Positions 44,252 through 53,436 are shown, counted from the first letter of the stretch. The stretch is 64,000 nucleotides of DNA from Variovorax boronicumulans (GCF_019352895.1 NZ_JAAAFX010000004.1:496001-560000), one strand, 5' to 3'. Numbers and translations: made by a program. Notes: generated from the letters alone by a model not told the origin.

Positions 44252-45079
44252 TCAGCTCAGGGCGTGTTCCAGCAGCAGATCGATCTGTCGCCCCAACGCG
44301 CTCTCGGGTTCGACCAGCCGCTGCAGCAGGCTGAAGTGGTCGGTGCCGGGCTCGAAGTGCAGCGCGGAATGGTTGCCCATGGCCAGCCAGACCTCGTGCA
44401 TGCGCCGGCTCTGTTCGCGCATAGCCGGCGTCTCGTCGGCCCCGGCCGCCAGCAGCAGCGGCGGGCCGTTCGACACCGCGCGGTAGAGCGGCGAGGCGGC
44501 CATCGCGCTGTCGGCGTCGAGCCGCAGGTTCTCGTTGAGCGAGGTCTGGGCCAGCGGCATAACGTCGTAGAGCCCGCTGAGCGCCACCACGCCGGCCACG
44601 CCGACCGTCGGCAGGCCACGCGCGGCCCAGTCGGTGAGCCCCAGCTCCATCGCCAGGTGACCGCCGGCGGAATGGCCGGCCGCGATCAGCGGCAGCGTGT
44701 CGCCCGCACGCGCGAGCACCGCGGGCATGGCGCTGCGCACCGTGTCGGTCAGCGTGGCCAGCGAGACCGAGGGGCACAGCGGGTAGTTGAGCATCGCGAC
44801 GTGCAGCCCGCGCTGCACCAGCGAGGGCGCCACGAAGCGGAAGGCCGCCTTGTCGCGCCACTGCCAGTAGCCGGGGTGCAGGTACACCAGCACGCCTCGG
44901 GCGCCGGGGCCGGCGTCGAAGAAGTCGAAGGTGCAGCGCTCGCCCGCGCCGTAGCGCAGGTCGAGTTCGCAGCGGCCCGCGCGCACCGCCTCGGCGCTGC
45001 GTCGGTCGAACTCGGCGAACAGCGCGGGAAAGCCCGGTCGGGCCTGGCCCTTGAGGTACTCGTATTCAGGATCGTCCAT
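44252..45079 (-). CDS. Alpha/beta hydrolase (arylformamidase-like)
   Basis: The product has about 275 residues if started at ATG 45079 (MDDPEYEYL), which overlaps the end of the CorC gene; ATG 45100 is an alternative seven codons longer. Neither has a strong ribosome binding site. The oxyanion segment is HPGYWQ where relatives have HGGYW, the nucleophile elbow is GHSAGG, and the acid and His are likely in AGADETP and GTDHFSLL. The YLHPGYWQWRDKAAFRFVAP and LNYPLCPSVSLATLTDTVR blocks resemble bacterial kynurenine-formamidase-like hydrolases. No tryptophan-catabolic genes are nearby, so the substrate is open. Confidence 0.8.
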   Translation of the reverse strand: MDDPEYEYLKGQARPGFPALFAEFDRRSAEAVRAGRCELDLRYGAGERCTFDFFDAGPGARGVLVYLHPGYWQWRDKAAFRFVAPSLVQRGLHVAMLNYPLCPSVSLATLTDTVRSAMPAVLARAGDTLPLIAAGHSAGGHLAMELGLTDWAARGLPTVGVAGVVALSGLYDVMPLAQTSLNENLRLDADSAMAASPLYRAVSNGPPLLLAAGADETPAMREQSRRMHEVWLAMGNHSALHFEPGTDHFSLLQRLVEPESALGRQIDLLLEHALS

Positions 45080-46379
45080 CGTCGGTCTCGGTGCTTGCAT
45101 GGGCCACCACGCGGTCGATGCGGCGGCCCTCGAGGGCCGTGACCTCGAAGGTCCAGCCCGCGCATTCGATGCGCTCGCCGACGATCGGCAGCTGGCCCGA
45201 CACGGCCATCAGCAGGCCGGCCACGGTGTTGTAGCGGCCACGTTCTTCCTCGGGCAGCTCGCGGATCGCGAGCCGCGCCCGCAGTTCGGATACCGGCATC
45301 AGGCCGTCGAGTTCCCAGGCACCGTCCTCACGCTTGTGGGCCCAGGCGTCGGTGGTGGTGTTGGACTGCAGCTCGCCGGTGATGGCCTCGAGCAGGTCGC
45401 GCGGCGTCATCAGGCCCTGCACCACGCCGTATTCGTCGACCACGAACACCAGCCGGCCGGCGCGCATGCGGAACTGTTCGAGCAGTTCCATGCCGGTGAG
45501 CGTCTCGGGCACGAAGGAGGCGGGCTGCGCCACGCCCTCGATGGTGCCCTCGTGCTGCGGGCCGAGCCGCAGCAGGTGCGCCACGCTGATCACGCCCACC
45601 ACGTCGTCGAGCGAGTTGCGGCACACCGGGTACCAGGAATGCACCAGGTTGAGCGCACCGGCGGCCGCCACCTTCTGCAGGCTGGCGGCCACGGTGTCGG
45701 TGGCGTCGAGCCATTCGATGTCGGCGCGCGGCACCATCAGCGAGCTCAGGCGACGGTCGTCGAGGTGGAACACGTTGCGCACCATCTGGTGCTCGTGCAT
45801 CTCGATCACGCCGGCGTCCACGCCCTCCTCCAGGCTGGCGGAGATCTCTTCTTCGGTCACGGTGCGGGCGGCGTTGGCGTCGATGCGCAGCAGCTTCAGG
45901 ATCATCGCGGTGGCGCCCGAGAGCAGCAGCACGAAGGGCTTGGCGCCGGTGGCCAGCGCCCGCATGGGCCGCGAGACGAAGCGCGCCACCGGCTCCGGAT
46001 AGAGCTGGCCGATGCGCTTGGGCACCAGCTCGCCGAAGATGATGGTGAAGAAGGTGATGCAGGTCACGACCGCCGCGGTCGAGGCCACGCTGGCCGTGCC
46101 GGCGCCCATGCCCACGCTTTCCATCCAGACCGCCAGCGGCGCCGCGAAGGCGGCTTCGCCGACGATGCCGCTGAGCATGCCGATCGACGTGATGCCGATC
46201 TGTACGCTGGACAGGAACTGGGTCGGGTCCTGCATGAGCTTGAGCGCCGCGGCGGCGCCGGCATCTCCTGTTTCGGCCAATGCGGCAAGCCGCGCGCGAC
46301 GGCTGGTGGAAAGGGCCATTTCGGACATTGCGAACAGCGCATTGAGCGTGGTCAGCAAGGCCAGCAGGAAAACATCCAT
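45066..46379 (-). CDS. Hemolysin C/CorC-type membrane protein with CNNM and CBS domains
   Basis: The product has 437 residues from ATG 46379 (MDVFLLALLTTLNALFAMSEMAL). ATG 46403 would add eight residues but overlaps the start of the divergent apaH gene. Domains are an N-terminal CNNM/DUF21 four-helix region (to ~190, with FGELVPKRIGQL), a CBS pair (~210-340, with SLMVPRADIEWLD and RLVFVVDEYGVVQGLMTPRDL) and a C-terminal CorC_HlyC domain (LDGLMPVSELRARL, YNTVAGLLM). Such proteins act in Mg2+ or Co2+ efflux/homeostasis. No hemolysin activity is implied. Confidence 0.9.
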   Translation of the reverse strand: MDVFLLALLTTLNALFAMSEMALSTSRRARLAALAETGDAGAAAALKLMQDPTQFLSSVQIGITSIGMLSGIVGEAAFAAPLAVWMESVGMGAGTASVASTAAVVTCITFFTIIFGELVPKRIGQLYPEPVARFVSRPMRALATGAKPFVLLLSGATAMILKLLRIDANAARTVTEEEISASLEEGVDAGVIEMHEHQMVRNVFHLDDRRLSSLMVPRADIEWLDATDTVAASLQKVAAAGALNLVHSWYPVCRNSLDDVVGVISVAHLLRLGPQHEGTIEGVAQPASFVPETLTGMELLEQFRMRAGRLVFVVDEYGVVQGLMTPRDLLEAITGELQSNTTTDAWAHKREDGAWELDGLMPVSELRARLAIRELPEEERGRYNTVAGLLMAVSGQLPIVGERIECAGWTFEVTALEGRRIDRVVAHASTETDDGRS

Positions 46380-46401
46380 GAACGAAGGAGAGAATGGGGA
46401 C

Positions 46402-47247
46402 ATGGCACTTTACTTGATCGGCGACGTGCAGGGCTGCGACGAGGCCCTGGGCCGCCTGCTGCAACGCATCGACTTCTCCCCCAGCCGCGACACGCTGGTG
46501 CTGCTGGGCGACCTGGTCAACCGCGGCCCCGCCTCGGCCGACGTGCTGCGACGGGTGCAGGCGCTGGGCGGCGCGGCGCGCAGCCTGCTGGGCAACCACG
46601 ACCTGCACCTGCTGGGCGTGGCGCACGGCGCGCGCAAGTCGGGCCGCAAGGACACGCTCGACGGCGTGCTCGACGCGCCCGACCGCGACGCGCTGATCGA
46701 CTGGCTGCGCCACCAGGCAATGGCGTTGCACCAGACCGTGGGCGGGCGCGACCTGCTGATGGTGCACGCGGGCGTGCTGCCGCAATGGTCGGTGGCGCAG
46801 ACCCTGGTGCTGGCCTCGGAAGTCGAGTCGGTGCTGCGCGGCCCGACGCTGGGCGAGTTCGTGCGCACCATGTACGGCAACGAACCCGCGCAGTGGAACG
46901 ACGCACTGACCGGCACCGCGCGGCTGCGCGCCATCGTCAACGGCCTCACGCGCTTGCGCTTCTGCACCGCCGACGGCGTGATGGACTTCGACACCAAGGA
47001 CAGCGCCGACGCCCCGCCGGCCGGCTTCATGCCCTGGTTCGAGGTGCCGCAGCGCCGCGCGGCCAACGCCACCATCGCCTTCGGCCACTGGTCCACGCTG
47101 GGCTGGATCGACCGGCCTGGCCTGCTCTCGACCGACACCGGCTGCGTCTGGGGCGGCTGCCTCAGCGCGGCGCGCATCGGCGCCACGCTGGACGAGGTCG
47201 AGCACCTCGAGGTGCAGTGCGACCAGGCGCAGAAGCCCGGCGCCTGA
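46402..47247 (+). CDS. apaH: Symmetrical bis(5'-nucleosyl)-tetraphosphatase
   Basis: The 281-residue product has the full metallophosphatase motif series of ApaH: GDVQGC, LLGDLVNRGP, LLGNHD, MVHAGV and FGHW. It hydrolyses Ap4A to two ADP (EC 3.6.1.41), acting in stress signalling and RNA decapping. The start is supported by AAGGAG eleven bases upstream. The promoter must lie within the 5' end of the divergent CorC gene, since the two genes are separated by only 22 bp. No ksgA/pdxA neighbours as in enterobacteria. Confidence 0.95.
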   Translation: MALYLIGDVQGCDEALGRLLQRIDFSPSRDTLVLLGDLVNRGPASADVLRRVQALGGAARSLLGNHDLHLLGVAHGARKSGRKDTLDGVLDAPDRDALIDWLRHQAMALHQTVGGRDLLMVHAGVLPQWSVAQTLVLASEVESVLRGPTLGEFVRTMYGNEPAQWNDALTGTARLRAIVNGLTRLRFCTADGVMDFDTKDSADAPPAGFMPWFEVPQRRAANATIAFGHWSTLGWIDRPGLLSTDTGCVWGGCLSAARIGATLDEVEHLEVQCDQAQKPGA

Positions 47248-47262
47248 TCTCGGTGCAGCCGC

Positions 47263-47976
47263 TCAGTCGGCCGGCCTGAACCGCTCCAGCGCGCTGCGCT
47301 GCCGCCCCTGCGCGTCGAAGTTGTCCGGCGCCAGCCAGCGCTCGAAGGCACTGCGCAGCGCCGGCCATTCGCTGTCGATGACCGAGAACCACGCCGTGTC
47401 GCGGCTGCGGCCCTTGTAGACCAGCACCTGGCGGAAGATACCTTCGAAGCGGAAGCCCAGCCGCTGGGCCGCGCGCCGCGAGGGCGCGTTGCAGCTGTCG
47501 CACTTCCATTCGTAGCGGCGGTAGCCCAGCGTGTCGAAGGCCAGGCGCATCAGCAGGTACTGCGCCTCGGTCGACAGCGGCGTCTTCTTGAGCAGCGGCG
47601 AGAAGGTGACGTGGCCGACCTCCATCACGCCGTGCGCGGGCTCGATGCGCATCAGCGCCAGCGTGCCCACCGCGCGGCCGCTGGCGCGGTCGATCACCGC
47701 GAAATGCATGGGGTCGGCGCTCTGCGCGAGGCGTTCGACGTAGGCGCGCGTGGCCGCGGGATCGTCGGAGCGCTCGATCGACAGATAGGTCCAGTCGCGG
47801 CCGTCGGGCGCCTGCGCGTAGGCGGCGTGCAGGTCGTCGGCATGCCGGGCCGCGTCGAGCGGCTCGACCCGGCAGAAGCGGCCTTCGATGGCTTCGCGCG
47901 GCGGCAGGGCATGCGGGGTCCAGTCGGGCAGCGCGGGACCGACGGGTTGGCCGAAATCGTTGAGGCGGGTGGGCAT
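47263..47976 (-). CDS. GNAT-family N-acetyltransferase (RimJ/RimL-like)
   Basis: The product has 237 residues from ATG 47976, preceded by AAGGA. The fold is of the RimJ/RimL/Acetyltransf_3 type: GRFCRVEPLDAARHADDLHAAY at the start of the domain, YLSIERSDDPAATRAYV, the acetyl-CoA region near SRRAAQRLGFRFEGIFRQVLVYKGRSRDT (in parts), and a WFSVIDSEWPALR tail. It resembles enzymes that acetylate small molecules or protein N-termini. It is divergent from the MocR-type regulator gene, which often controls its neighbour. Confidence 0.85.
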   Translation of the reverse strand: MPTRLNDFGQPVGPALPDWTPHALPPREAIEGRFCRVEPLDAARHADDLHAAYAQAPDGRDWTYLSIERSDDPAATRAYVERLAQSADPMHFAVIDRASGRAVGTLALMRIEPAHGVMEVGHVTFSPLLKKTPLSTEAQYLLMRLAFDTLGYRRYEWKCDSCNAPSRRAAQRLGFRFEGIFRQVLVYKGRSRDTAWFSVIDSEWPALRSAFERWLAPDNFDAQGRQRSALERFRPAD

Positions 47977-48074
47977 GGCGAGGTCCTTCGAAAAAAGGGG
48001 CTGGCGCGGCCAGCAGAAGCACCGAAGGTAGCCATGCCATGGCCTCACTGAAAGTGCCAGGCAGAATGTGTTTC

Positions 48075-49550
48075 ATGGTGCCACGATCCGCACGCTCCCC
48101 CACTGCCCTGCTCGAGGCCCCGCTGCGCCGGGAGCGCGACGCGGGCCCGATGCAGCGCCAGTTGTACGAGCGGCTCAGGCACGCCATCCTCGACGGCAGC
48201 CTTGCGCCCGGCAGCCGGCTGCCGGGTTCGCGCGCGCTGGCCGAGACGCTGGCCATCTCGCGCAACACCGTGAGCGCGACCTACGAGCACCTGGCGGCCG
48301 AAGGCTATGTGCAGCCCGACCGCCAGGGTACGCGTGTGACGGCGCTCTCGGCGCCGGACCTGCGCGGGCGCACGGCCGCCCCTACCGGCACCCCGGTCAC
48401 CGCGCGCCGCCTCGCGGCCTTCCCGCCGAACGCATCGCGTCCCGACTCGGACGCCGCGCTGCGCCCCGGCGTGCCCGCGCTGTCGCACTTCCCGCTGACC
48501 GCCTGGCGCCGCGCGCTCGACCGGGCGCTGCGCGCGGCGGGCCCGGCCGCGCTGGGCTACGGCGACCCGCTGGGCGAAGCGCCGCTGCGCGCGGCCATCG
48601 CGCGGCACCTGTCGGTGGCACGCGGCGTGCGCTGCGCACCGCGGCAGATCGTCGTCACCGAGGGCGCGCAGGAGGCGCTGACGCTGTGCGTGCGCCTGCT
48701 CACCAATCCGGGCGACACGGGCTGGGTCGAGGACCCGGGCTACGGCGGCGCCAAGGCCGCGATGCGCGCGGGCGACCTGCGCATCGTGCCGCTGCGGGTC
48801 GACGCCGAGGGCCTGCAGGCGCGCGAGCGCGACTGGCAGCAGCACCCGCCGCGGCTGGTCTACACCTCGCCCTCGCACCAGTACCCGGGCGGCGCGGTGC
48901 TGAGCATCGCGCGCCGGCTCGAACTGATCGCCCGGGCGCGCGCGCACGGCGCATGGATCGTCGAGGACGACTACGACAGCGAGTTCCGCCACGCCGGCGA
49001 GCCCATCGGCGCGATGCAGGGGCTGGTGGAGGACGCGCCCGTGCTCTACGTCGGCACCTTCAGCAAGACGATGTTCCCCTCCCTGCGGCTGGGCTTCCTG
49101 GTGCTGCCCGAGGCGCTGCTGCCGGGCGTGCAGGCGCCGCTCGAGGAGATGCTGCGCGGCGGCCACCGCGGCGAGCAGCTCGCGATGGCCGACTTCATCG
49201 AGAGCGGCCAGTTCAGCCGCCACCTGGGCCGCATGCGGCGGCTCTACCGCGGCCGGCAGCAGGCCCTGCGGCTGGCGCTGCAGCAGCACCTGAAGGTGCC
49301 GCACCGCATCGAGGGCGGCCATTGCGGCCTGCACCTGACGGTGCGCCTGCCCGCGGAATTCGACGACCGCCGGATCGCGGCCGAGGCGCTGCGCCACCGC
49401 ATCGCACCCTCCCCGCTGTCGGGCTTCGCGCTGCAGCCGCTCGCCGGCGACAACGGCCTGGTGCTGGGCTACGGCAACACCTCGGCCGAACTGTTCGAGC
49501 CGCTGGTCAGGCGGCTGTCGCAGATCGCGCGGGCGTCCGCGCGCGCCTAG
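48075..49550 (+). CDS. MocR/PdxR-type GntR regulator with aminotransferase domain
   Basis: The product has 491 residues from ATG 48075; ATGs at 48039 and 48066 are alternatives and none has a strong ribosome binding site. A winged helix-turn-helix (residues ~25-95: YERLRHAILDGSLAPGSRLP, LAISRNTVSATYEHLAAEGY) is joined to a fold-type I aminotransferase domain. The PLP lysine lies in VGTFSKTMFPSLRLGF, with VEDDYDSEFRH upstream. Such proteins sense PLP or an amino-acid aldimine. The divergent GNAT gene is the likely target. Its stop overlaps the stop of the convergent AraC gene by four bases. Confidence 0.9.
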   Translation: MVPRSARSPTALLEAPLRRERDAGPMQRQLYERLRHAILDGSLAPGSRLPGSRALAETLAISRNTVSATYEHLAAEGYVQPDRQGTRVTALSAPDLRGRTAAPTGTPVTARRLAAFPPNASRPDSDAALRPGVPALSHFPLTAWRRALDRALRAAGPAALGYGDPLGEAPLRAAIARHLSVARGVRCAPRQIVVTEGAQEALTLCVRLLTNPGDTGWVEDPGYGGAKAAMRAGDLRIVPLRVDAEGLQARERDWQQHPPRLVYTSPSHQYPGGAVLSIARRLELIARARAHGAWIVEDDYDSEFRHAGEPIGAMQGLVEDAPVLYVGTFSKTMFPSLRLGFLVLPEALLPGVQAPLEEMLRGGHRGEQLAMADFIESGQFSRHLGRMRRLYRGRQQALRLALQQHLKVPHRIEGGHCGLHLTVRLPAEFDDRRIAAEALRHRIAPSPLSGFALQPLAGDNGLVLGYGNTSAELFEPLVRRLSQIARASARA

Positions 49551-50476
49551 CTGGGTGTGCTCGCCTCACGCTCGCGCCGGAAGCTGCGCGGCGTGGACCC
49601 GACCCACTGGCGAAAGCGCCGATTGAAGTAGGCCTCGTCGGTGAAGCCGCACTGGTGGGCGATCTCGCGCACCTGCAGCGAGGTGGACGCGAGCAGTTCC
49701 TTCGCGCGCTCCATGCGCCGCTCGGTCACCAGTTCGGTGAAAGTGCGGTCGGTCTTCTTGCGCAGCAGGTTGGCCAAGTAGTTGGGCGAGAGGAAGGCGG
49801 CGGCGGCCGCATCGGTGAGCGACAGCGGCTGGTCGAGGTTGTCGCGCACATAGCGCACCACGCGCTGCAGGGCGTCGCGCTGCGAGGTCCGGCCGTTGTG
49901 CTGCAGCGAGCGCCGCATCAGCGCTTCTTCCTGCCGGATGCAGGCCAGCCCGATGATCTGCTGCACGATGCCGCGCATCGCGATCTTGGCGCCGAAGCCG
50001 CGGCCCGCGTTGAGCGCCTGCAGTTCGTCGAGCCAGCCGCGGATGCGCGCGAAGTCCGCCGCGTCGAAGGCGAAGTCGACGTACTCCTGGAACAGGAAGG
50101 GCGCGAGGTCGGGATGGCGCGCGAGCGACACGTCGTCGAGGTCCAGCGCATCGACCTCGAGCGTCGGCCAGAGGAAGCGCTGGTCGAAGTTGACGATGCA
50201 GTACAGCGCCTCGGGCGGGTGCGGGATCACGTGCACCCGGTAGGGCAGCACGAAGCTCAGGTGGCGCGGGCCGAAGGGCCGCACCGCGCCGCCGATGGCC
50301 TGCTGCGACCGCCCTTCGATACCGACCTGGATCTGGAAGTAGGCATGCCGGTGCGGCAGCGTGAGCTCGTTGCGCGCGCCCTGGAAGCGGATGTCGAAAT
50401 CCAGGTGATCGGCACGCTCGTGCATGCCGTAGGTGCGGACGGACGTGGGAAGGGAAGAAGAAGAGGAAGAGCGCAT
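49547..50476 (-). CDS. AraC-family transcriptional regulator
   Basis: The product has 309 residues. A cupin-like N-terminal sensor (LPHRHAYFQIQVGIEG, FGPRHLSFVLPYRVHVIPHP) precedes a C-terminal AraC DNA-binding domain (~200-300) with two helix-turn-helices: LSLTDAAAAAFLSPNYLANLLRKKT and VREIAHQCGFTDEAYFNRRFRQWVGSTPRSFRR (in parts). It is encoded 38 bp after the FAH-family hydrolase gene on the same strand and may control it. The effector is unknown. The N-terminus MRSSSSSS is low-complexity and a later start is possible. Confidence 0.88.
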   Translation of the reverse strand: MRSSSSSSLPTSVRTYGMHERADHLDFDIRFQGARNELTLPHRHAYFQIQVGIEGRSQQAIGGAVRPFGPRHLSFVLPYRVHVIPHPPEALYCIVNFDQRFLWPTLEVDALDLDDVSLARHPDLAPFLFQEYVDFAFDAADFARIRGWLDELQALNAGRGFGAKIAMRGIVQQIIGLACIRQEEALMRRSLQHNGRTSQRDALQRVVRYVRDNLDQPLSLTDAAAAAFLSPNYLANLLRKKTDRTFTELVTERRMERAKELLASTSLQVREIAHQCGFTDEAYFNRRFRQWVGSTPRSFRREREASTPS

Positions 50477-50514
50477 CGCGCCCGCGAGCGTACGCCAGCC
50501 GGCGCGCCGCCGCT

Positions 50515-51216
50515 TCAGACGACCTCGGCCTCCAGCACGCCGACGCCCGCCACCGTGCCGCGCAGCCGGTCGCCGCGCTGCACCGCGCCCACGCCGGCCG
50601 GCGTGCCGGTGAAGATCAGGTCGCCGGGCTGCAGCGTGAACAGCGTCGACAGGTAGGCGATGGTGTCGGGCACGTTCCAGATCATGTCGGCCAGGTCGCC
50701 GACCTGGCGTTGCGCGCCGTTGACCTCGAGCCGGATCTCGCCCGCGGCGGGATGGCCGGCCTGCGCCACCGGCACCAGTTCGCCGCAGGGCGCGGAGCCG
50801 TCGAAAGCCTTGCCGGTGTCCCAGGGCCGGCCCGCCTTCTTGGCCTCGGCCTGCAGGTCGCGGCGCGTCATGTCCAGGCCGACGGCATAGCCGTAGACAT
50901 GCGCGAGCGCATCCGCCGCCGCGATGTTCGCGCCGCCGGTCTTCAGCGCGACCACCAGTTCGATCTCGTGGTGCACGTCCTTAGACAGCGTCGGATAGGC
51001 GAAGGCCGCGCCGTCCGCGACGATCGCATTGGCCGGCTTCATGAAGAAGAAGGGCGGCTCGCGCTCGGGGTTGTGGCCCATCTCGCGTGTGTGTTCGGCG
51101 TAGTTGCGGCCCACGCAAAAGATGCGGTTGACCGGGAAGCGCGCGCGCTCGCGCGCGATGGGCAGCGAGTGGACGGGCGCGGGGGCGATGGCGTAGCGGG
51201 TGTCGGTGGAAGTCAT
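50515..51216 (-). CDS. Fumarylacetoacetate hydrolase family protein
   Basis: The product has 233 residues. FAH-fold features are FPVNRIFCVGRNYAEHTREMGH, FFFMKPANAIV, the metal ligands in VHHEIELVVAL (Glu pair) and YGYAVGLDMTRRD (Asp), and the catalytic-loop KAFDGSAPCGELVP and LQPGDLIFTGTPAGVG. Size and N-terminus resemble fumarylpyruvate hydrolases of the gentisate or salicylate route, but no ring-cleavage dioxygenase is nearby, so other acylpyruvates or oxaloacetate are equally possible. It is transcribed with the AraC gene downstream. Confidence 0.87.
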   Translation of the reverse strand: MTSTDTRYAIAPAPVHSLPIARERARFPVNRIFCVGRNYAEHTREMGHNPEREPPFFFMKPANAIVADGAAFAYPTLSKDVHHEIELVVALKTGGANIAAADALAHVYGYAVGLDMTRRDLQAEAKKAGRPWDTGKAFDGSAPCGELVPVAQAGHPAAGEIRLEVNGAQRQVGDLADMIWNVPDTIAYLSTLFTLQPGDLIFTGTPAGVGAVQRGDRLRGTVAGVGVLEAEVV

Positions 51217-51296
51217 GGATCGACTCTAGCCAGCGACGGCCCGCGCGCCGGGCACGCGTCTACGCAGGTCTTGGACTCCGCTACGTTTCAGCGCGC

Positions 51297-52253
51297 TCAG
51301 CCGGCCACGCTGAAGCCGGTGTCGAAGGTCCCCTTCACATCGAGCGGCTGCTTGATCAGCCCGACCTGGCGGTAGAAGTCGGCCGTGGCCTGCTGGTCGG
51401 CGACCACCTGCGCGTCGATGGCCACCCACTTCTGCTGGCGGCGTTCGAACTGCAGCTTTGCCGCCTCGGGCGGGATACCGATGATCCGGGCCAGCGCGGC
51501 CGAGTAGGCGTCGACGTTGTCGTAGGACCAGCGCTGCGCCTTCACCACGCGCTGCAGGAAATCCTGCAGCACCGGCCGCTTGGCGGCGATGGCGCTGTCG
51601 GTGGCGGCGAGGTAGCTCAGGCCCGGCAGCAGGCCGCGCCCGCTGACCAGCACTCGCGCGTGCTTGCTGACCTCGGCCAGCGCGGTGTAGGGCTCCCAGG
51701 TGGCCCAGGCATCGACCGAACCCTGCGTGAGCGCCAGCTTGGCATCGGCGGGCGCGAGGAAGCGGATGTTCACGTCCTCGGGCTGGAGGCCGGCCGAGCC
51801 GATGGCCTTGAGCGCCACGTAGTGCCCGATCGAGCCGCGGTTGGTGGCGATGCTTTTGCCCTTGAGCTCGGCCGCGGTCTTCAGCGGCGAGTCGGGGCGC
51901 ACCAGCACGGCCGTGCCGTAGGCGTCGGAGCGGTTGGCGCCGATGGCCTTGACGCGCGTGCCCGCGGCCAGCGCGAAGATCAGCGGCGCGTCGCCGATCG
52001 GCCCCGAATCGACCGCGCCCGCATTGAGCGCCTCGGCCAGCGGCGCGGCGGCCGGGAACTCCGACCACTGGATGTCGTAGCCCAGCCCGTCGAGCCCGCC
52101 CGCGGCCTCGAGCAGCGCGCGCAGCCCGCCCTTCTGGTCTCCGGCCTTGAGCACCGGGCGGGACTGGGCATGCGATGCGAGGGCGGGCAAGGCCAGGGCC
52201 GCGGCGGTGCCGAGGGCTTGGGTCACGAACTGGCGGCGGGAGGCGAAGGTCAT
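51297..52253 (-). CDS. Aliphatic sulfonate-type ABC substrate-binding protein
   Basis: The product has 318 residues with a signal peptide holding an Arg pair (SRRQFVTQALGTAAALALP) and cleaved near SHAQS. It has the SsuA/TauA-like fold: LKAGDQKGGLRALLEAAGGL, WSEFPAAAPLAEALNAGAVD, IGDAPLIFALAAG, LKGKSIATNRGSIGHYVALK and DAWATWEPYTAL. It is one of three such binding proteins in the locus with a single SsuBC pair. It is encoded 31 bp after the cytochrome c gene. The substrate is probably an organosulfonate or sulfate ester. Confidence 0.88.
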   Translation of the reverse strand: MTFASRRQFVTQALGTAAALALPALASHAQSRPVLKAGDQKGGLRALLEAAGGLDGLGYDIQWSEFPAAAPLAEALNAGAVDSGPIGDAPLIFALAAGTRVKAIGANRSDAYGTAVLVRPDSPLKTAAELKGKSIATNRGSIGHYVALKAIGSAGLQPEDVNIRFLAPADAKLALTQGSVDAWATWEPYTALAEVSKHARVLVSGRGLLPGLSYLAATDSAIAAKRPVLQDFLQRVVKAQRWSYDNVDAYSAALARIIGIPPEAAKLQFERRQQKWVAIDAQVVADQQATADFYRQVGLIKQPLDVKGTFDTGFSVAG

Positions 52254-52284
52254 GGCGATGTCTTTCCTTGGGAGATGGATGAAT

Positions 52285-53436
52285 TCAGTGGACGAAGCCG
52301 CCCTTGACGAAGCGCACCGGCTGCGCGTCCATGCGGCGGATCAGCGCCTCCAGGCCGTCGGTGGGCGGTGCCGCGTCCACGGTGCGCGGCGCGATCTCGG
52401 TGCGGCACAGCAGGTCGTCGTCGGACCAGCCCGCCTGGCCCGGCCGGCCGAGCGCGCGCAGCCAGCCGTCGCGGTCGGCGAGCAGTTCGACGCCGGCCAG
52501 CGTCGCGCTGCCGGCGACCTGCGAGAACACGGCCCAGGCGGCGTCGCCGTCGAGCACGCAGCCCGCGCTCGGCGCGGCCGAGGCGGCGGGGCGCAGCCAG
52601 ACCGTCACGAGGCGCGGGTCTTCCAGCGGCGGCGCGCCCGCGGCCACGATGCGCACGCGCTGGCCGCGCCAGCTCGCGAGCGGACGTGCCGGGCCGCCGT
52701 CGCAGCGCACGGCGGCATCGGGCAGCGCCACCGGCAGGGCCCAGGCGCCGGTCGCGCGCAAGGTTTCGCCCGCGGCCTGCGCCTTCATGAAATCGATCAA
52801 CGCCCAGGCCTCGTCGTCGCGCAGCACGGCGCCGAAGGCCGGCATCGACGGTGTGCCGTGTCGGTCGCGCGTGCCGTTGAGCACATGCCACAGCAGGTCG
52901 CCATCGGCGCGCCGCCACAGCAGCGGGCCGCTCAGGTTGGGCGGCCATACGGGCTGCGCGGCCGCAAGCGGCCCCTGCCCTCTGCCGTCCGTGCCGTGGC
53001 AGGCCACGCAATGCTGCGCATAGAGCGCGCGGCCCTGTGCGATCGATTCCACGGTGAAGCCGCTGGGCGAGCGATGGAAGCTGGTCGGCGTGGCCGGCAC
53101 CCAGGCCACGCGCGCGTCGGGCCAGGGCGCGAGCAGCAGCAACAGGGGCACGCTGGCCAGCAGGGGCCAGCGTCGGCGGCGCCAGAAGACCGCCAGCAGC
53201 AGCACGAGGGCGCACAACGCGAGCACCGCCACCGTGAGGCCCAGGCGCCGCGCCTGGCCCAGGTCGATCAGCAGGTTCTCGCCCGACAGCCGCCAGGCCC
53301 AGGGCCAGGCCGGCTGGCCATGGCTGGTGCCCGACAGCCCCAGCCAGCCGAGCACGCGCAGCAGCGCGAGCTGGAGCGCCTGCAGCAGCGCGATCAGCGC
53401 ATTGAGCCACTCGCCATCGTCCCACAGGGCACTCAC
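52285..53436 (-). CDS. Membrane-anchored c-type cytochrome
   Basis: The product has 383 residues. About three hydrophobic segments occupy the first 105 residues. A monohaem cytochrome c domain follows with CVACH at 143-147 and the likely axial Met198 in HGTPSMPAF. The C-terminal ~160 residues are beta-rich and unrecognised (RPLASWRGQRVRIVAAGAPP, VTVWLRPA). It faces the periplasm and probably passes electrons to or from an unknown partner. It lies inside the organosulfur locus between transporter genes, where no cytochrome is usually found. It could serve a periplasmic oxidoreductase elsewhere. Confidence 0.8.
   Translation of the reverse strand: MSALWDDGEWLNALIALLQALQLALLRVLGWLGLSGTSHGQPAWPWAWRLSGENLLIDLGQARRLGLTVAVLALCALVLLLAVFWRRRRWPLLASVPLLLLLAPWPDARVAWVPATPTSFHRSPSGFTVESIAQGRALYAQHCVACHGTDGRGQGPLAAAQPVWPPNLSGPLLWRRADGDLLWHVLNGTRDRHGTPSMPAFGAVLRDDEAWALIDFMKAQAAGETLRATGAWALPVALPDAAVRCDGGPARPLASWRGQRVRIVAAGAPPLEDPRLVTVWLRPAASAAPSAGCVLDGDAAWAVFSQVAGSATLAGVELLADRDGWLRALGRPGQAGWSDDDLLCRTEIAPRTVDAAPPTDGLEALIRRMDAQPVRFVKGGFVH

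Noticed and set aside
45051..47279. A 742-codon plus-strand open frame.
   Set aside because: It runs antisense through the CorC gene and then out of frame through apaH; both real genes have full motif sets.
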